Assembly: GCF_001704415.2 (NCBI RefSeq)
Contig: NC_030817.1
Location: 32,871,550-32,935,549 of the forward strand
Origin: Capra hircus
Lineage: Eukaryota; Chordata; Mammalia; Artiodactyla; Bovidae
Length of the DNA: 64,000 bases
Direction of reading: 5' to 3'
This document shows, in pieces, positions 57,738 through 64,000 of this stretch. Positions within the stretch are counted from its first letter, which is position 1. The number at the start of each line of letters is the position of its first letter. The notes beneath the pieces were generated by a model. The model was not told where the DNA came from. It did no database searches and saw only the letters and a list, made by a program, of their open reading frames with translations. The translations under genes were made by a program, and so were the position numbers.

Positions 57738-59165
57738 AGCCTGACTTCTTTACTATGAATGTAGGGCTCTTGATCTGAGGCAGTGTTGTGCAGGATACCT
57801 TGTCCTGTAAATATTTGGATGGTGGGGTTAGCAAAGGCACTGTGGATAGGAAGACATACCCATAACCAGATATGCATCATTTTCTACTACGGTAAATTGT
57901 AGCCACCTTTAGGGTAGAAGTGATCCTGTGCAAACAAGTGACTGTTAAGTCACCTAAGTGGATGATGCTTTATAGAGGGCTCTGTGTTAGGCTATTTTTC
58001 CTGGAAGGTCAGCTTCTAATGATGAATAACAGATTAGTCTTGTTGAGAGGAGTCATCTTGACTCCACAGAGAGCTCATCCCTGCCAGCATGAAGCATGTT
58101 TCTCCAGAAATGGTGCTCTCTGATGGGCATTAATGAGAAATAAAAGTACACTTCCATAGGTTTATCCACATGCCTTTTCCTCTGGACTTCCTTGCCTCTA
58201 ATCTTTCATTCTCACTCCTTCCTAGTTTCTGAACAACTGGCCGAGCTATTTGCCACTGTTCAAAAGTACACATCTATCAAGTACCTCCATACTTCAGACC
58301 ACTTATTCCTCCACACATAGGGAACCACCAAGGGCTGTATTCCCAGTTCTGCCAATTGAGAGGATTTCCTTTCACCACAGCCCTTCAGGGCCACTCATCA
58401 GGGATGGGCAGTTAGGGCAGAAGTAGCCCGTTTACCCAACTGGTCCCCATCTACTGAGCAGACTCATCTGTGAATGAGCCCTGAGAATCGTCCTCTTCTA
58501 TTGATGTGAATTAGTGAGAGATATCAGTGAAGCAAAGGTTAGGTGTCTCGAGAGTCTGGGTCAACTGTAATGTAATTTATTTTTGCCTTCAGAATCTGTG
58601 GTCCTGAATGTATTGTTTCTATAGCAGTGGATTATTGCTGTGCTATTGGCCGTATGCTTTGATGGATCTATTCATATCCCATTCGTGATATGGGCAAAGC
58701 TGGTCGCATACTCACTCAATTGCTATCAGTGCCCAGCAGTTCTCCAGGAGCTGTTGTTGTCATTGCTGTTTTTGTTTTTCCTTGAAAGGCAAATATTTCT
58801 CTGTCATAGAAGGGATAGCATTGCTCCAGAACCCCGGATTCTCCCACTGGGTCTTGTCAGACTCCAGACACCCATCCTTATCTTCCATGGATATCCCTTG
58901 TCCATTGTACCCACTGGGTCAAATGGCCCAAGTGGCAGGATAGCTTACAGCACACTTTTGATTTGCTTCAGAGTTTCCTTTCACTCTGGATAGCACTCAA
59001 AATGGGCAGATTATTAATTACTTGATATATGAATTGGAACATTATTTTTAAGAGCAATATTGCCCCTAAAATCCAAATAAATTTTTCTTTTTCTTAGTGG
59101 TGGAGATTTCAAGGCATCACAATTGTTCCTTACCTTAAGGATGATTTGCCAACATACCCTAGATC

Positions 59166-59562
59166 AAGGGTCCCCAGCCTCTAGGATCTAATGCCTGATG
59201 ATCTGAGCTGGAGCTGGCATAATCATAACAGAAATAGTGGTGGTTTAGTCGCTAAGTCATGTCCGACTCTTGCGATCCCGAGGACTGTAGCCTGCCAGGC
59301 TCCAGACAAGAGTACTGGAGTGGGTTGTCATTTCCTTCTCCGGAGGATCTTCCTGACCCAGGAATCAAACCTAGGTCTCCTGCAAGATTCTTTTACCGAC
59401 AGAGCTATGAGGGAAGACTTAATTGAAACAGAGCACACAATAAATGTAATGTGCTTGAATCATCCCTAAACCACTCCCACCCCTCACCCCCTATCCCAGT
59501 CCATGGAAAAATGGTTTTCCATGAAACCAATCCTTGGTGCCAGAAAGTTTGGGGACCACTGT
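59166..59562. mobile_element. hAT-like MITE split by a Bov-tA SINE
   Basis: The left end AGGGTCCCCAGCCTCTAGG and right end 'gtttggggaccactg' are imperfect inverted repeats. The internal sequence matches the copy at 27656-27842 in the same orientation. Confidence 0.7.
59237..59416 (-). mobile_element. Bov-tA SINE (reverse) inside the MITE
   Basis: 'ggtggtttagtcgctaagtc' to 'ttaccgacagagctatgagg', with small deletions. Confidence 0.87.
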
Positions 59563-60561
59563 TTGATCATTGTACCTCTAAGAATTTCATCAGTGTGGCA
59601 GGTTCCTTAATCTGTGTGGAATTTTTTTCCTACTTCCTGGCAAACATGCTTCTTACTAGGGCATCTAGTTTACTTCTTGCTCCCTCGGTATAATTGACAG
59701 ATATTATCAATATGGTGGGCAAATGTCATGTCTGCAGAATATCAAGACCATCGAAGACTCTGCAGAAGGAAGCTCTTAGAGATAAGAAACAACCAATGCA
59801 TCCCGCTCCCCCTTCTTATGTTAAAAAGTGAGCCTCATTTGATCCTCCTTCCTCACAAAGATTGAGAAGAATGTGCTTGCCAGAGCAACAGCCATGTACC
59901 AGGTGCTGGAGGCTGTGTTGATCTGTTCTAGAGAAGACACTGTATCTGACACAGGAGCTGAAATTTGAGTCATCACCTAGTTAAGTTTGTCGTGGTCTGC
60001 TGTCCTCGGTCCCATCTGGCTTTTGCTGGGGACCCTCAGGTGACTTGATGGGGACTGCTACTCATACATGCTTGAAATCTTTGATGATGGTTCTACGTTC
60101 TGCACTTCTACCTGGGATGTGACATTGCTTCTGATTTATTATCTTGGCTAGGAGTAAAAAGAAGTGTCAGGACACCCGTAGAACTCTTCCTGTTATTCTA
60201 GCTCTTACTCCGAAAGTTCAGGGAATCATTGTGAAGGTTCTGCCAGTTGTTAAGAATATCTGTCCCAATTATGAATTATATATAAAATTCCACCTATCAT
60301 CTGGCCCCCATATACCCCCTATCCCTGCTCTATGTGTAGGAATGTGGTTGCATTTCAGATACCACAGATCGAGATATACCTCTTTCCCCAGTATATAGTT
60401 AACCTAGCAACTGGACACACGTACCTCTGAGGGAAGGTTTGGGGGGATATTTATTCCACATAGTGTTGCTGTAGGTTCTTTGCCCAACCAGACCTAGATT
60501 CCCCTTAAATTAAAGGATCCTGAGCTTTTATACTGACTTAGATTTAGAACAGGTAAGGGAC

Positions 60562-60764
60562 TGCGTGCACGTGTCACTCAGTCATGTCTCTTTGTGACCC
60601 GTGGACTGTAGATCCCCAGGCTTCTCTGCCCATGGGATTTTGCAGGCAAGAATACTGGAGTGGGTTGCCATTTCCCCCTTCAGGGGATCTCCTTGATGCA
60701 GGGTTCAAACCCACGTCTCCTGCACTGCAGGTGGGTTCTTTACCACTGCGCCCCCGGGAAGCCC
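60562..60764 (-). mobile_element. Bov-tA SINE (reverse)
   Basis: 'ctgcgtgcacgtgtcactcag' to 'ccgggaagccc'. The B box is GGGTTCAAACC in reverse. It is strongly diverged. Confidence 0.87.
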
Positions 60765-61500
60765 TGAGGGACCGTAGTTCCCCCTTATGGCAGCTTACGC
60801 AGGTTTCTGTTTTCCCTGTCTTTTGTTTTATTGGTTATGAAAGTTAAGTAGAGCTCGGTCTGCTCTCCATTTATCATCACTCCTTGTAACACTATGATTG
60901 CTATAGTGACCTGGTGTTCAAGGAAGCCCGATTGCTACTCCAAATCTTGCTGACCAGTATAATAATTACTACATTCATCTTGCCTCTGACAATTAAGCAC
61001 TGCCATTTGTCATTTCATAATCCTCTTAGTTCTACTTTAAGGACCAGCTCAATGGCAGATTCTCCCATTTTTAATAATGACCTTCAAAGGATGGCTTACA
61101 AGCTTTTTGGATATTTCAGGGTCCCGCTCAGAAATTCATTATTTATTGTCTTAATGAAGGGAGTATCTCTGGGCTGTCCTGGATTACAGTCCGTTGGTGG
61201 GTTTCCATGTCTCATGTAATATACTGTTTCTACTATTTCCCACCTTCCCAAGCCTTTTGATCCTGTCAACATTCTGCCAAGGCAGTTCCTCATTTCTTAC
61301 TCTATCCAAGCTTCAAGGAACCATCCCAGTAATGTATCAGAACCAGCTCCAGGTCCTGCCAAATCAGTGTACCCTGAGTTATATAAGAGTATTACACAGG
61401 CTTTTCCACACTGGTGGTCTTTTTTTCTAGAAGTGAAGATTGATGCCAAGGCATCTGGGAGTTTGTGAAGCCTTGAAAACCTAAAGATGGAGCCCAAAAA

Positions 61501-61920
61501 TTCACTTTCTTAAAACAGAAACTTCATCTTACTAGAGGAGATAGATAAGGTTTGACATCAGCCCAGCCCTAGAAGTTGATGGCTGATAAAGGGAAAGCCT
61601 GGACTCAGGCTTCTTTTGCAAGAGAAGTGGTCAGTATCACAAGATAGTCACCTCCACCACCAGTTTTTAATACAATATGATCATTTCTGTGATTCATGTA
61701 GGGACAGGATCTAAGAGCTTCATAATGGTATTGTTGTTTTTATCGGATAACACATTAAAATAAAGCATTTACTTTGAGAATCCAGATTGAATGACCATTG
61801 CTAATTTATGTGCAAACGGAGTCACAATACTATAAGCCATCTTTCATTCTCCTTTTGCTTTCCATTATAATCCTGCAAAAGCAGCTTCTGGGGAGTTAAA
61901 TTTTGATGTCTAGCTAAGGT
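61501..61920. other. Unassigned sequence to the right of the provirus relic
   Basis: It may still contain degraded LTR or leader sequence. None was recognised. Confidence 0.3.
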
Positions 61921-62131
61921 AGGGGTTCCCAGGAGTCTCAGTGGTAAAGAATCTGTCTGCCGATGCAGGAGACGGGTTCAATCCCTGGGCTGGGAAGATC
62001 CCCTAGAAGAGAAAAAGGCAACCCATTCTAGTATTCCTGCCTGGAAAATTCCAAGGACAGAGGAGCCTGGCAGGCTATAGTCCATGGGGTTGCAAAAAGT
62101 CATATACAACTGAGCATACATGCACAGCCAA
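61921..62131 (+). mobile_element. Bov-tA SINE
   Basis: 'ggggttcccaggagtctcag' to 'caactgagcatacatg', diverged but collinear over the full length. Confidence 0.88.
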
Positions 62132-62164
62132 GGTTAAGTATCAAATGAGGCCCATCAAGCATAA

Positions 62165-62290
62165 TGATGATGAAGCGTTTTAATAGGGAGTCTACTATGT
62201 GTCAGGCACTGTGCTAAGTACGTTGCATATATAAAACCTATTTGGTCTTCCCAACTCTAAGAAAGTAGGTATACTATTCTTACCTTCTCT
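62165..62290 (-). repeat. MIR SINE fragment (reverse)
   Basis: 'actatgtgtcaggcactgtgctaag' and 'agaaagtaggtatactattcttacc'. Confidence 0.7.
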
Positions 62291-62740
62291 TTACATATAA
62301 TCCTTTCTTCATCCTATCTTGGAGCTATTGATCACTGGTGAAATGAGCAGGGGACCAAGTGTCCCACCTGAGCCCCCTGGAGGAGAAGACACATCATTCA
62401 TATCTTTTAACTCCCAAACCATTTGATCAGATGTTTGTTTCCGTTTCTCATTCGTCTTTCCTCTTGGATCTAAGGAAGCAGTCAGTATTTAAGTATTGTG
62501 GATGCTTGTCTAGCAAACTGTCTGTGGGAGATTAAAGAGGGCCACAAATTATTTAACAACCCTATTGAGAGGATTAATAATTTGCTGTTCCTTGAATTCA
62601 AGCTGGCTTTAGTGACTTGTTTCACTATACAATGTGGTAGAAATGTTGTTTCTTCTGAGACTGGATCAGAAGAAGCCTTACAGATATTACCTGTGTTTCT
62701 GGGGAGCCCTGAGCTGCCATGTAAGAAATTTGACTACCTC
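62291..62740. other. Unassigned sequence
   Basis: Short + frames at 62498-62828 run into the BovB and have no recognised domain. Confidence 0.35.
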
Positions 62741-62999
62741 AAGGACTGATGCTGACGCTCCACTACTTTGGCCACCTGATGTGAAGAGCCAACTCATTGG
62801 AAAAGACTCTGATGCTGGGAAAGATTGAGGGCAGGAGGAGAAAGGAATGACAGAGGATGAGATGGTTTGGATGGCATCACCAACTCAATGGACATGAGTT
62901 TGAGCAAACTTTGGGAGATGATGAAAGACAGGGAAGACTGGTGTGCTGCAGTTCATGGGGTTGCAAAGAATCGGACTTGACTTAGCAACTGAAGAACAA
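62741..62999 (+). mobile_element. BovB LINE 3' end (5'-truncated)
   Basis: 'aaggactgatgctgacgctc' to 'gacttagcaactgaagaaca'. It starts near the same point as the copies at 112 and 19144. Confidence 0.92.
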
Positions 63000-64000
63000 G
63001 GTTGCCATACAGGAGAGGCCATGGGTAGGTGCTCAGCTGACAGTCTCAGCAAGATAACAGACTTGTGAATGAGGCTGTCTCTGGCCCCTATACAAGCTCA
63101 CCTGCTGGTTGGCGGCCACCAAGTGAGCTTCGCTGAAACCATGGGGAAAGGAAAGAATTATTTATCTGAGTCCTGCTTGAACTCTCAATTCATGGAATCA
63201 TGAAATATAATAAGATGATTGATACTTTACACCACCAACTTTTGCGAGAGTTGTTACATAGCAGTAGACCCTGCTAGTCTTGAAAAACACTCTCTAGGCT
63301 TGAAGAATGGCAGAGATGGTAGTGGGGGATGGTGAGAGGAGAGGGTGTGGGGAGAAAGTGTGGGTGTTGGAGAAATTTGTATGCACATATGGTGAAGATT
63401 CGCTATTACATTTGTAACTATGTTAATACCCCAATCTCCTTTTCTGCTTTAGGTGATTTGAAGTTGACTCCCATTATACATAGTCGAAAGAGACTGAATT
63501 CAGTCTGTAAGGCCCCTTCCAGCCCCCGTGTCCTATGACTCTGAGGGCTCTGGCTAGACCATGACATTGATTCCTCAGGAAGTGACATCTGTTTTCCACT
63601 CCTGATGAGAAACCACCTCCAGCAGGAAAGAAGAACCACAGGATGTCTGCCCCTTCATCCATAATCTTTCCCTAGAAAATCTCTCTTAAAATTTTGGGAA
63701 GAAGCTAAGGTGTGAAAACCCTATTGAAGCGGTGATTTGTGGTTGAAATCCATACTTATTCCTGGAGAGAATGAAGCCTAGTGATTATAAGCATCCTCCT
63801 GGGTTCTCTGGCTGCCTGAGAGTTATGTCTTTCATATCCTGCAAGGCAGTGCTTACATAAAGACTAATTATTCCCATATAACCACCCACAGGAAACTTCT
63901 TGGCTTGTAGCTAAAAAGGAAAACATCCCCACTACACAACAGGTAATATGAGAAAAGCAGAACAGATGCTGTGGGAGCAACAAGGAACCTGAACTCTCCC
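63000..64000. other. Unassigned sequence to the window end
   Basis: No exon, promoter or clear repeat was recognised. Confidence 0.35.

Larger units (their letters stand above)
57161..61500 (-). mobile_element. Antisense ERVL/MaLR-type endogenous retrovirus internal relic
   Basis: Read in reverse, about 61500-60900 resembles the gag-like start of ERVL/MaLR internal sequence, and about 58850-57800 resembles its RNase H-integrase part. The order and the LTR at 56370-57160 fit one antisense provirus. The coding capacity is lost: stops and frameshifts are frequent, and only short open pieces remain (complement of 61096-61293 and 61297-61497). It is interrupted by a CHR SINE (57390), a hAT MITE (59166) holding a Bov-tA (59237), and another Bov-tA (60562). 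No 5' LTR was recognised beyond 61500. Confidence 0.6.

Noticed and set aside
1..64000. CRISPR-like or other regularly spaced repeat array
   Set aside because: The frequent 'cagttcagttcag' and 'gagtcggacacgactgag' words are tails and bodies of dispersed BovB and BovA elements, irregularly spaced and in both orientations.

Overview
The window is mammalian nuclear DNA, almost certainly from a ruminant (cattle or a close relative). It is dense with BovB (RTE-type) LINE copies and with the BovB-linked SINEs Bov-tA and Bov-A2, a combination that marks ruminant genomes. It also carries artiodactyl CHR-type SINEs, ruminant L1 3' ends, old mammalian MIR and hAT-like elements, and an antisense ERVL-type endogenous retrovirus. 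There are no operons, tRNA or rRNA genes, or CRISPR arrays. Nearly every ORF of 60 codons or more is a repeat fragment or chance. Family names were assigned by eye from remembered consensus sequences.

Only one host gene is supported: the last two coding exons of a single-pass membrane protein on the + strand. The exons are 21927-22061 (transmembrane segment plus basic juxtamembrane stretch) and 22304-22372 (acidic C-terminus ending in EDEF and a stop). They are separated by a 242-bp GT-AG intron with a tandem NAGNAG acceptor. The C-terminus resembles ARMH4 (C14orf37), but this identification is from memory. On this reading, 1-21926 is mostly the preceding intron, about 22373-23060 (or to about 23720) is 3' UTR, and the rest is downstream intergenic DNA.

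Layout. 1-6.2 kb: short BovB 3' end, old L1M-like repeats, MIR. 6.2-7.5 kb: 5'-truncated BovB with an RT region. 9-11 kb: BovB and Bov-A2 insertions, two with clear target-site duplications. 12.2-14.1 kb: antisense L1 inside antisense L1. 16.5-17.2 kb: L1 3' end with its terminal part present twice. 21.9-23.7 kb: the gene end. 25-27 kb: a 2.1-kb BovB relic with frameshifts. 30-33 kb: BovB fragments and a GC-rich minisatellite. 33.6-36.6 kb: Bov-tA SINEs, including tandem dimers that moved as units. 38.6-39.5 kb: one L1 end broken by three later insertions. 40.2-43.6 kb: a nearly full-length antisense BovB broken by a Bov-A2. 44.3-47 kb: LTR-like pieces. 52.4-53.7 kb: BovB inserted inside a Bov-tA dimer. 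53.8-54.4 kb: DNA transposon, then L1, then SINE, nested. 56.4-61.5 kb: antisense ERVL-type provirus relic. 62.7-63.0 kb: a BovB 3' end.

Most of the information here is about insertion order. Several copies have direct-repeat target-site duplications readable in the sequence, so relative ages can be inferred. I found no convincing new biological system. The points most worth a second look are the NAGNAG acceptor, the dimeric Bov-tA units, the near-complete BovB whose 5' end shows the SINE progenitor sequence, and the differing residue in the BovB RT catalytic motif among copies.
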